Shown: positions 7,483 through 13,179 of the stretch, one piece after another
Layout of the letters: every line of letters begins with the position of its first letter
Numbering within the stretch: the first letter of the stretch is position 1
Assembly (NCBI GenBank): GCA_002405615.1
Contig: DHMD01000007.1
Span: forward strand, 1-17,431
Direction: 5' to 3'
From: Christensenella sp. UBA4651
GTDB lineage: Bacteria; Bacillota; Clostridia; Christensenellales; UBA1242
Length of the DNA stretch: 17,431 nucleotides
Position numbers and translations under genes: made by a program
The notes under the pieces: generated by a model
What the model saw: the letters and a program-made list of their open reading frames with translations, nothing else
What the model was told of the DNA's origin: nothing
Databases searched by the model: none

Positions 7483-8958
7483 TTATTTCCCTCCTTGGCA
7501 AACAGCCCCGAGTTCATCTTTGTTCAAACGAATATCTTCTCCGACAGTATTTGAAAAATCAGCCTCAACTCTATGCACCGCCACCTCATCTAGCGGATAA
7601 CAATCCATAAGTGCTGCCGAAGTTTTGCCAAAAGTATCCACAAACCTCTGTTCGGGGAAAATAACCGCTTGTTTGTTTGCATTATATCCGATTTCATTTA
7701 GATAGCACATTCTAGCGTAGGTTTTTGCCTCGTTTTGAATAAACGCTGTTGGTTTTAAGGCAATACTTGCCAACGGCGAACTCTTGTACAGCATATAGCG
7801 GATTTTGATTTTGTTTGTCGGCATTCCCAGCAAAATTGGCATCTGCATTATCACATCTTTCCCGAGCCCGAGTTCGTCAAAAACCTTGATTTTGCCCACG
7901 ATAGATGAATCGCTCGTGCTGTTTGGGTCGCAGTCGTATCCCAGCAAATTTACGAATTTTTTGAGTTCGTCAGTCGTAATCCCTATACTTTCATAGAACT
8001 TTACCTTGTTTACAATTGCTGCGGGGTTTTGACTATTCCATGAGCAGTCCATACCAAGCAATTGCGGGTAAGAATTGATTTGAATATGGTCAAACCCCAG
8101 TTTTTCCTTAAAAAAACGCATTTTGTGTGCAACCGAAGTTGAACTATCGCTAGTTGGGTCGCAGTCCATCATTAGTAGTACTGGGTAACTCCGCCACGCA
8201 GCCTCACCTAACTCAAATTCTTCACGCAGAATCTTGATTTTATTTATCAAAGCGGACGGCGAAGTGCTATTTGGGTCGCAATCCAAGCTCAACAGAACTG
8301 GCAAATTTCGCAGTTGTTTTTCTCCTATGCCTGCGTATTCACGCAAAAAATTGACCTTGTTTGGTACACTAGTAGGACTATTGTCCGCCGTACAATTTAG
8401 GCTCAATATTGGCGGCGATTTGCGAAATTCTTTCTTGCTAAATCCTAACTTCTCGGTGTAGTATTTTAATTTGTATGGCAAACAATTCTCGCTACCATTA
8501 TCCACAATGCTATAACTAAGTGGATAAGGATACTTGTTTAGGTCGTATGTATCTAGTCCAAAATTTTCTCTAATATAGATTAATTTTTGATTAATAGAAG
8601 TCGGTTCAATCGCTTCCATTTCCATAGACGAAAACACTATTTCGGGACATTTTTGCAGAACACTCTTATGCAATCCAAAGTTTTGCTCCAATTTCTCTAT
8701 TTGTTGTGTAAACGCTAATATAAACTCCTCGTTTGATTTTGCAGGGTAGGTGATTACACGCCCAATTCGCCCAATCTTCTTGTACTGTATGCCTAGTTCT
8801 TTGTTAAGGTAATCTAGCCTAAAATTCAACTGCCGCCTCAGTTCCTCATCATTGCTGACACCTTGTCCCCACTTGCTATATTTTGCTCGTTCCCAAATCT
8901 TTTTTGCTGCTCCAATTTCCAACGCTTGCCCATCAACTATAATCCTCGAATAATCCAT
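7483..8958 (-). CDS. mTERF-like tandem helical-repeat protein (eight ~38-39 residue repeats)
   Basis: Encodes 491 residues with no signal peptide or membrane helix, so probably cytoplasmic. Residues ~84-390 are eight tandem repeats with a 38-39 residue period, marked by Lys at 125, 163, 201, 240, 279, 318 and 356. Each repeat reads N-K-hydrophobic-x-F-hydrophobic-x-E-x-x-G-hydrophobic-x-x-x-x-L-x-x-x-P-x-L-L. This is the leucine/proline pattern of mTERF motifs, which in eukaryotes bind nucleic acid in mitochondria and plastids. It differs in having a longer linker rich in D-C-D-P-N-S-T-S in several repeats. Flanking N-terminal (1-80) and C-terminal (400-491) regions are not recognised. The start follows an AGGGTGG-type site. 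It is the first gene of a two-gene operon. The alternative is a generic alpha-solenoid unrelated to mTERF. The coding call is secure; the family call is moderate. Confidence 0.8.
   Translation of the reverse strand: MDYSRIIVDGQALEIGAAKKIWERAKYSKWGQGVSNDEELRRQLNFRLDYLNKELGIQYKKIGRIGRVITYPAKSNEEFILAFTQQIEKLEQNFGLHKSVLQKCPEIVFSSMEMEAIEPTSINQKLIYIRENFGLDTYDLNKYPYPLSYSIVDNGSENCLPYKLKYYTEKLGFSKKEFRKSPPILSLNCTADNSPTSVPNKVNFLREYAGIGEKQLRNLPVLLSLDCDPNSTSPSALINKIKILREEFELGEAAWRSYPVLLMMDCDPTSDSSTSVAHKMRFFKEKLGFDHIQINSYPQLLGMDCSWNSQNPAAIVNKVKFYESIGITTDELKKFVNLLGYDCDPNSTSDSSIVGKIKVFDELGLGKDVIMQMPILLGMPTNKIKIRYMLYKSSPLASIALKPTAFIQNEAKTYARMCYLNEIGYNANKQAVIFPEQRFVDTFGKTSAALMDCYPLDEVAVHRVEADFSNTVGEDIRLNKDELGAVCQGGK
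7790..8710 (-). repeat. Coding tandem repeats of the mTERF-like protein
   Basis: These are eight diverged ~115-bp units encoding the 38-39 residue repeats. Similarity is visible in DNA where the D-C-D-P-(N/T)-S motif is encoded: on the plus strand TTGGGTCGCA recurs near 7923, 8155 and 8271. The spacing and register match the protein repeat. Confidence 0.75.
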
Positions 8959-8986
8959 AACTGACCACCCTAATTTATTACCCTAA

Positions 8987-9015
8987 ATATTACCATATTT
9001 ATAGCAGTTTTACAA
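8987..9015 (-). promoter_or_regulatory. Possible promoter of the mTERF-like operon
   Basis: On the minus strand, TTGTAA (9015-9010) and TAATAT (8992-8987) are 17 bases apart, each a 4/6 match to consensus, with a start about 20 bases before the ATG at 8958. A competing pair, TTGGCT with TACAAA, lies slightly farther upstream. Weak call. Confidence 0.35.
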
Positions 9016-9060
9016 TACCTATTTGTACATTTTTTGACTAATTTAGCCAATTTTGTACAC

Positions 9061-9188
9061 AAAAAGACAAAAATAATTCACAAAAAATGACAAAAAAATA
9101 CAAAAAAATAAAATTAATTACACAAAATAATTATTGTGGACAAAAAAATTCAAAATTTAACAAAAAATAGATAAAATCATTTGTAAAA
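9061..9188 (+). repeat. Second phased A-tract array in the 8959-9368 intergenic region
   Basis: This is the main content of the 410-bp gap 8959-9368. A-runs begin near 9061, 9069, 9082, 9092, 9102, 9110, 9124, 9142, 9152, 9162, 9173 and 9185, close to one per helical turn. Many are preceded by C. T-runs at about 9008, 9022, 9030, 9042 and 9051 extend a similar rhythm to the left. The array ends in the promoter that reads toward the lipoprotein gene. I see no open reading frame or RNA gene in the gap. Confidence 0.75.
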
Positions 9189-9209
9189 TCAAGCAAATAT
9201 GTTTATAAT
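9181..9209 (+). promoter_or_regulatory. Likely sigma-A promoter of the lipoprotein gene
   Basis: TTGTAA (9181-9186) and a perfect TATAAT (9204-9209) are separated by 17 bases. Transcription would start near 9216, giving a leader of about 150 bases. The A-tract array lies directly upstream, as an UP-element or curved DNA would. Confidence 0.6.
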
Positions 9210-9290
9210 ATATTATACGGTTATTGGTAAGCCTTAGTCGCTTGTGTTTTCTCAGGAAAGCTCAGCTGACCGAACTTTATATGCGGGCAA

Positions 9291-9320
9291 AAAAAGTAAC
9301 TCGGGCAAGTTTTACTTTTT
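9291..9320 (+). promoter_or_regulatory. Leader hairpin before the lipoprotein gene
   Basis: AAAAAGTAA (9291-9299) pairs perfectly with TTACTTTTT (9312-9320) around a 12-base loop. It is AU-rich and lies in the predicted 150-base leader. It could be a weak attenuator or chance in AT-rich DNA; I do not recognise a riboswitch class. Confidence 0.3.
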
Positions 9321-9368
9321 GTGTTTATTTTTTGATAAATAAAACATAATAAATAGGGGGAAAAATAA

Positions 9369-10673
9369 ATGAAAAAATGGTTGTGCGCTCTATCAATGTG
9401 TGCTGTTACTGGTCTAGGTGTAATAGGTTTTGCGGGGTGTAGCAATGGCGATGATGTCGCGTCTATCCGTATCAAGACGCTGCCAGAAACCAATTTTTTG
9501 GTGGGAGATGTTGTTACACCAACACTCAAAAACGGTGTTTTTACAATACAGTATAACAACGGTAGGACTAGCGATTTGCCGTTGAGTTCTGCCGATTTGG
9601 TTTATGTAGATTACGGCGATGAAACCACGAGCAACCAGTTTACACAGGCTAATCGTGCCCAAATCGTGGTAGTCCGTTACAAGAGTAAGACCACCACATA
9701 CAACGTAAATGTTGCCAAGAAAGATTTGAGCGTGGAGTATACAAAATCATACTCAAAAGTATACAACGGCTTGCCTCAGAACGCCTCTGACCTACTTTCT
9801 ATCGCTTTGCCTGACGGCGTGAGTATTGCGAATATAGAATACAGACCGCATACAAATGGCGGCGTGGGCGAGTATGGTATCTCTCCTTGCGATGCGGGAG
9901 TGTATGATATGCGTGTTACACTTAATGGTGGTGGAAAGTTTAATAACCTTGTGTTAGACGACATGACGTTCACTATTCAAAAGGCAAATATTGCTTTTGC
10001 CCTAAACAATACAGTGCAGTACAACAACATTTTTATGCAATACAACGATAAAGTAGATGCAGCCAAGAACTGGAAAGTCGGCGACAGTACTGCAAACAAC
10101 ATTTTTACCAACGCTCTCAAAAGCCAGTATATGCCCCTAGCAAACAATATAAAATATGCCTACCGCCTAACGAGTAATAACGACTACACGATTCTACCGC
10201 AAACTGACGGAGTCTACGACCTCAGTATGCTTGAGCCGGGCGCATACAAATTGCGTGCATATTGCAACGATTTGGACAATTTTGAGGACTTTTATTATGA
10301 GTGCGACCTAGACATCGCCGCTCGTGAAATCCAATACGGTACAGACTATATTATCGACATTCAAAATGGTGCAGACTTTATCAAATATACCCCTACTAGT
10401 TCGTTAATGGATATCGCAACAAAAATCCAAACTGATGACCCAAGCAGCCTCTCTGTTCGTGTGATTTTTCTAAATCAAAATGTATCCGCAAAACTCAAAA
10501 AGGCACCAGTTGTGTACTTCAATTACTCTGATGCGAATATGGCAAACTGGGGCGGCGAAGGTGCAACCCAAATGAAAAAATATGGTGATTACAAAATCAC
10601 TATCAAGGCAGAGTTTACAGACGGTATTTGCTACTTTGGCAATATCCCACTAGGTATAAATGTTTATGAATAA
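9369..10673 (+). CDS. Secreted lipoprotein with MBG/YDG-like domain
   Basis: A 434-residue exported protein of unknown role. The start has a type II signal peptide: MKKW, a hydrophobic core, then F-A-G-C at 21-24, where Cys24 would be lipidated and the following Ser-Asn-Gly-Asp-Asp form a flexible tether. Residues ~30-118 look like a small bacterial Ig-like domain ending in VNVAKK. Residues ~124-205 match the MBG/YDG pattern: K-V-Y-N-G-L-P-Q, then G-V-Y-D-M-R-V-T-L-N-G-G-G-K-F-N-N, then FTIQKA. The remainder is probably further beta-sandwich domains. The ATG follows a GGGGG-rich site at 9356-9360 that closely resembles the site before the giant surface protein at 39. The gene is monocistronic, with a terminator just downstream. 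Surface placement is confident; function is unknown. Confidence 0.85.
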   Translation: MKKWLCALSMCAVTGLGVIGFAGCSNGDDVASIRIKTLPETNFLVGDVVTPTLKNGVFTIQYNNGRTSDLPLSSADLVYVDYGDETTSNQFTQANRAQIVVVRYKSKTTTYNVNVAKKDLSVEYTKSYSKVYNGLPQNASDLLSIALPDGVSIANIEYRPHTNGGVGEYGISPCDAGVYDMRVTLNGGGKFNNLVLDDMTFTIQKANIAFALNNTVQYNNIFMQYNDKVDAAKNWKVGDSTANNIFTNALKSQYMPLANNIKYAYRLTSNNDYTILPQTDGVYDLSMLEPGAYKLRAYCNDLDNFEDFYYECDLDIAAREIQYGTDYIIDIQNGADFIKYTPTSSLMDIATKIQTDDPSSLSVRVIFLNQNVSAKLKKAPVVYFNYSDANMANWGGEGATQMKKYGDYKITIKAEFTDGICYFGNIPLGINVYE

Positions 10674-10681
10674 GACTTAGT

Positions 10682-10705
10682 CCCAACACTCGTTGGGGCT
10701 TTTTT
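10682..10705 (+). terminator. Intrinsic terminator after the lipoprotein gene
   Basis: CCCAAC (10682-10687), loop ACTC, GTTGGG (10692-10697), then GC and six T (10700-10705). Confidence 0.92.
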
Positions 10706-10735
10706 GTTATAAGACCGATTTTGCGGGCATAAAAT
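10706..10735 (+). promoter_or_regulatory. Sigma-E/K-like mother-cell promoter before yabP
   Basis: GTTATAA (10706-10712) is followed after 15 bases by CATAAAAT (10728-10735). The -10 element is one base off the sigma-E type CATACAAT and also fits the sigma-K type CATAnnnTA. No sigma-A pair is evident here. In Bacillus subtilis yabP is a sigma-E gene, so position and sequence agree. The -35 match is loose. Confidence 0.5.
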
Positions 10736-10756
10736 AGAGAAAAAACGGGAGTAGTT

Positions 10757-11032
10757 ATGACGCAAATCGAAACAAAAAAGAAATTTACCGAGCACAAAAT
10801 CATTATGGAAAATCGCTCAACGGTTAGTATTACTGGGGTAGACAAGGTCGAAACTGCAATTCATACCCAATTTACTTGCGTAGTAATTGGGCAGAGGCTG
10901 CAAATTCTCGGCAAAAATCTAGAAGTAGGCAGGCTAGATGTGGAGTGTGGCTGTGTGTCCCTTTCGGGCGAAATTACCTCGATAAATTATATCGGCGAGA
11001 AGAAAAGTCTGCTGCGTAGGATATTCAAGTAA
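10757..11032 (+). CDS. yabP: Sporulation protein YabP (YabP/YqfC family)
   Basis: A small (91-residue) mother-cell sporulation protein of the YabP/YqfC family, tied to spore cortex formation. The family pattern is clear: H-K-I-I-M-E-N-R-S-T-V-S-I-T-G-V-x-x-V-E, a beta-rich middle with G-x-x-L-x-I-x-G-K-N-L-E-V-G-x-L-D-V-E, and a final S-G-E-I-T-S-I-N-Y. Length is close to the family norm. GGGAG sits six to ten bases upstream of the ATG. The stop codon overlaps the start of yabQ by one base (TAATG), so the two are probably co-translated. The expected order in Bacillus, yabP-yabQ-divIC, is kept; an upstream yabO/hslR is absent. Confidence 0.92.
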   Translation: MTQIETKKKFTEHKIIMENRSTVSITGVDKVETAIHTQFTCVVIGQRLQILGKNLEVGRLDVECGCVSLSGEITSINYIGEKKSLLRRIFK

Positions 11033-11523
11033 TGCTGTTTCTCTCGCTCGGTCAAGGCTATGTGTTTCTGCTAATTCTGTGCCTTGGCTTACTTTTCGGT
11101 ATGGTGGAGGTTGTGAGTTCGTGGGCGTTCTCCAAAACCTGTGCTTTGCTAAAATCTCACAAGACCCGCCTAAACAACCAGCCAAATCACGCCGCAAATT
11201 TCGACACAAACACGCCCCGAAGGATTACCTTTTTATCGCCGCAAAAAAATACGACAGAAAATGACAAAAAAATATCAAAAAATACAAATAAAAACAAAAT
11301 AGTACACGGAATTACAAAAAAATACCTAAAAAATATAAGCCAATTTTGCATAGGTTTGTTTAGAGTTTGTGGCTATTCGTTTGCCTTGTACCTTGTAATA
11401 CTGTTTTGCGATTATGGCGAAATTCGAGCATACCATTTTGTTGCGTTTTTGATAGGATTTTGTCTAATCAAGGCTATTTTTGCTAAACTCAACAAAAAGT
11501 CAATCCAAAGTGCTACTCTATAA
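11032..11523 (+). CDS. yabQ: Spore cortex biosynthesis membrane protein YabQ, with a large polar insertion
   Basis: YabQ is an integral membrane protein needed for spore cortex formation. Here a hydrophobic segment at ~7-29 and a pair at ~107-126 and 135-151 flank the sequence C-D-Y-G-E-I-R-A-Y-H-F-V-A-F-L-I-G (126-142), close to the family's G-E-L-R-x-Y-x-F-x-x-x-x-x-G signature. Between the first and second helices lies a polar stretch of about 60 residues (41-103), rich in Asn, Lys and Thr, encoded by A-tract DNA like that between genes; it looks like an insertion or expanded linker. The start overlaps the yabP stop by one base. Neighbours on both sides support the name. It is otherwise somewhat shorter than many YabQ proteins outside the linker. 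Confidence 0.85.
   Translation: MLFLSLGQGYVFLLILCLGLLFGMVEVVSSWAFSKTCALLKSHKTRLNNQPNHAANFDTNTPRRITFLSPQKNTTENDKKISKNTNKNKIVHGITKKYLKNISQFCIGLFRVCGYSFALYLVILFCDYGEIRAYHFVAFLIGFCLIKAIFAKLNKKSIQSATL
11243..11332 (+). repeat. A-tract-rich segment inside yabQ
   Basis: A-runs begin near 11243, 11258, 11266, 11277, 11286, 11296, 11316 and 11328, a loose 10-bp rhythm with C before many runs. They encode the Lys/Asn-rich linker of YabQ. The composition is like the intergenic arrays and unlike the neighbouring coding sequence. Confidence 0.55.
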
Positions 11524-11575
11524 GTAAGAAATCCCGCCCAATCTAGCGGTATTTGGGGGGGCTTTGGAGGTAAAT

Positions 11576-11839
11576 ATGTATAAGCACGCCCACATAATTT
11601 TGACAGCGCTAGTCCTCGCTTGTGCGAGTATGGTGGTAATAATAATCTATCAGTTGAGTACTATCATTAGCAAAAAAATCGCCTTCAACGCCGCCAAGCA
11701 AGCCCTAATTTCTTGCGAAATGGAATTAAAAGAAGCCAGAGAAACACTCGCCGAAGTGTCCAGTTCGGACTATCAAAACCTGTACGCCCGCAAAAAAGGA
11801 TACGGACTACCTGATGAGCGAGGATACACTGCTCGTTAA
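11576..11839 (+). CDS. divIC: Septum formation initiator, DivIC/FtsB family
   Basis: DivIC is a bitopic divisome protein that acts with FtsL and DivIB at the septum. These 87 residues have a short cytoplasmic N-terminus, one membrane helix (~6-28), a heptad-like segment (~29-65), and the family's C-terminal signature: S-D-Y-Q-N-L-Y-A-R-K-K-G-Y-G-L-P-D-E, compared with the usual D-x-Y-I-E-x-x-A-R-x-x-L-G-x-x-x-x-G-E. I chose the ATG at 11576, which has GGAGG five bases upstream; a TTG at 11564 overlaps that site. Its place directly after yabP-yabQ matches Bacillus and clostridia. An essential division gene behind a sporulation promoter should also have a vegetative promoter, but I could not find a clear one within yabQ. 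Confidence 0.85.
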   Translation: MYKHAHIILTALVLACASMVVIIIYQLSTIISKKIAFNAAKQALISCEMELKEARETLAEVSSSDYQNLYARKKGYGLPDERGYTAR

Positions 11840-11889
11840 AATTTACAGAAAGGCAAATTTGCATAAAATTAATTTTTTTGCATTTTCAA

Positions 11890-11918
11890 TTGACAAAATC
11901 TCCCTAAAATTCTATAAT
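11890..11918 (+). promoter_or_regulatory. Perfect consensus sigma-A promoter
   Basis: TTGACA (11890-11895), 17-base spacer, TATAAT (11913-11918): an exact match to consensus. It drives the nucleotidyltransferase gene, whose AGGAG site and ATG follow within 25 bases. Confidence 0.95.
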
Positions 11919-11941
11919 GAGAAATATACAAGGAGACGAAT

Positions 11942-12649
11942 ATGCAAGCAATTATACTATGTGGCGGCTTGGGAACTCGTTTGCGTGAAGTCGTAAGCGA
12001 TGTTCCGAAGCCTATGGCACCTATTCAAGGTCGCCCGTTTATGCAAATACAAGTCGACAAACTCGTAGACGCTGGCGCTAAAAAAATCGTATTTGCAGTA
12101 GGATACAAGAAAGAAATAATTCGCGACTTTTTCGGCGATGAATATAGAGGAGTGCCGATTGTGTACAGCGAGGAGGATAAACCCCTCAAAACTGGTGGCG
12201 CAATGAGGCAAGCGCTGCGATATATTGATGATGATTTCGCCCTAGTTTTGAATGGCGACATTTATACAACTATTGATTATAACGATATGATTAGACAGCA
12301 TATTGAAACGGGAGCAATGGAAACCCTTGCCGCTAAACCTATGGACAATTTTGACCGCTTTGGCAACATTGTCCTTGGCGACCAAGGAATGACCATTGTT
12401 GATTTTATCGAGAAACAACCGACCAAGCACGGGAATGTAAACCTCGGCGTCTATATCTTGAACAAACACATTTTTGACGATTATGCAGAGGAGTTGGGCG
12501 AGGCTTTTTCTCACGAGGTTGATTACCTCAGCAAGCATTTGCACGACCGCAAGCACTGTGCATACCTCTATGACGGCTACTATATCGACATCGGCGTACC
12601 AGCCGACTATTTCGCATTTTGCGAGTATATGGATAGGAATAGTAGGTAG
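11942..12649 (+). CDS. Sugar-1-phosphate nucleotidyltransferase, HddC-like
   Basis: A 235-residue cytoplasmic enzyme that activates a sugar 1-phosphate with an NTP. The N-terminal loop I-I-L-C-G-G-L-G-T-R-L-R (4-15) is the nucleotide-binding signature. It is followed by V-S-D-V-P-K-P-M-A-P-I-Q-G-R-P-F, the form typical of D-glycero-alpha-D-manno-heptose 1-phosphate guanylyltransferases (HddC) and close relatives. L-V-L-N-G-D-I at ~100 carries the metal-binding Asp. Y-I-D-I-G-V-P-A-D-Y near the C-terminus is also typical. Length fits HddC (about 230). Heptose or other sugar activation for a surface glycan is the likely role (inference), but no kinase, isomerase or glycosyltransferase lies nearby, and the sugar and nucleotide cannot be fixed from sequence. 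It is a single gene behind a perfect promoter, ended by a bidirectional terminator. Confidence 0.9.
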   Translation: MQAIILCGGLGTRLREVVSDVPKPMAPIQGRPFMQIQVDKLVDAGAKKIVFAVGYKKEIIRDFFGDEYRGVPIVYSEEDKPLKTGGAMRQALRYIDDDFALVLNGDIYTTIDYNDMIRQHIETGAMETLAAKPMDNFDRFGNIVLGDQGMTIVDFIEKQPTKHGNVNLGVYILNKHIFDDYAEELGEAFSHEVDYLSKHLHDRKHCAYLYDGYYIDIGVPADYFAFCEYMDRNSR

Positions 12650-12705
12650 TTTTGTATCACAATTATGTATAACTAATGCAGCTTGATAATAAATAAAGCA
12701 ATAAC

Positions 12706-12767
12706 AAAAAGAGCAGTAAATTGAAGCACCCTCGCAACAGGGTATCCCAAAAACTGCTCTTTTTTTG
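12706..12767. terminator. Bidirectional terminator with nested hairpin
   Basis: AAAAAGAGCAGT (12706-12717) pairs perfectly with ACTGCTCTTTTT (12753-12764). Inside is a second stem, ACCCT (12728-12732) with AGGGT (12739-12743). A T-run follows on the plus strand and an A-run precedes, so it can end both the nucleotidyltransferase gene and the convergent minus-strand gene. The stem-within-a-stem form is longer than usual. Confidence 0.85.
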
Positions 12768-12792
12768 TTTTTACTTTCGTCCCTCTATACTG

Positions 12793-13092
12793 CTATTTTG
12801 ATTCGTCGACCGAAATTGGCATACTCAATAACTTCTCAATAGTTTTTGTCTGCTCGGCAAGTGCGTCTTGCAGTTTGTGAACCTGCGTAGCTAGCACTCG
12901 GAGTGCGGTGTTATTTTCGTCCAATTTCTTGCAGACCACTCCCAGTAGTTCGGTTGCGTCCGCCTTGTTGAGTATTTGGATTATGCGTTCTTGTTCCTCC
13001 ATTTGTTGGTGCAAACTTTGCTTGTTTGCTTCACTAATCGCTCTTTGCAAATCGAGCAAAGCCTCGGGCGATAGTCTAACATAGTCGCTCAT
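12793..13092 (-). CDS. Small coiled-coil protein of unknown function
   Basis: Encodes 99 residues, not recognised. I chose the ATG at 13092 because GGAGG lies eight bases upstream; an earlier in-frame ATG at 13149 overlaps the promoter and the dnaN terminator. The protein starts M-S-D-Y-V-R-L-S-P-E-A-L-L-D-L and is otherwise almost all helix, with two heptad-like stretches (about residues 15-45 and 52-90), no signal peptide and no membrane segment. It is likely a cytoplasmic homo-oligomer or adaptor. It follows dnaN on the same strand, but dnaN has its own terminator and this gene its own good promoter, so they are separate units. A phage- or plasmid-type structural role is possible but nothing supports it. 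Confidence 0.75.
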   Translation of the reverse strand: MSDYVRLSPEALLDLQRAISEANKQSLHQQMEEQERIIQILNKADATELLGVVCKKLDENNTALRVLATQVHKLQDALAEQTKTIEKLLSMPISVDESK

Positions 13093-13116
13093 AAATATAA
13101 CCTCCAATATAGATAT

Positions 13117-13145
13117 ATTGTACCCTAAATTTCGCCATTTGTAAA
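13117..13145 (-). promoter_or_regulatory. Sigma-A promoter of the coiled-coil gene
   Basis: On the minus strand TTTACA (13145-13140), 17 bases, TACAAT (13122-13117). It starts just past the T-run of the dnaN terminator. Confidence 0.8.
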
Positions 13146-13147
13146 AC

Positions 13148-13169
13148 AAAAAAGCCTATCAAAATAGGC
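13148..13169 (-). terminator. Intrinsic terminator of dnaN
   Basis: On the minus strand GCCTAT (13169-13164), loop TTTG, ATAGGC (13159-13154), then six U. It lies 11 bases past the dnaN stop. Confidence 0.92.
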
Positions 13170-13179
13170 AATTTTGTTA

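Noticed and set aside
7481..7517. Earlier ATG at 7517 as the start of the small mTERF-like protein
   Set aside because: The ATG at 7481 has GGAGGG at a proper distance and sits one base after the upstream stop; the earlier one has no such site.
8508..8516. A perfect DnaA box (TTATCCACA) near dnaN-bearing sequence, as a sign of a replication origin
   Set aside because: It is a single box inside the mTERF-like coding region, several kilobases from dnaN, with no cluster of boxes around it.
9216..9368. Riboswitch in the lipoprotein leader
   Set aside because: Apart from one AU-rich hairpin I see no conserved core of a known class and no terminator/anti-terminator pair.
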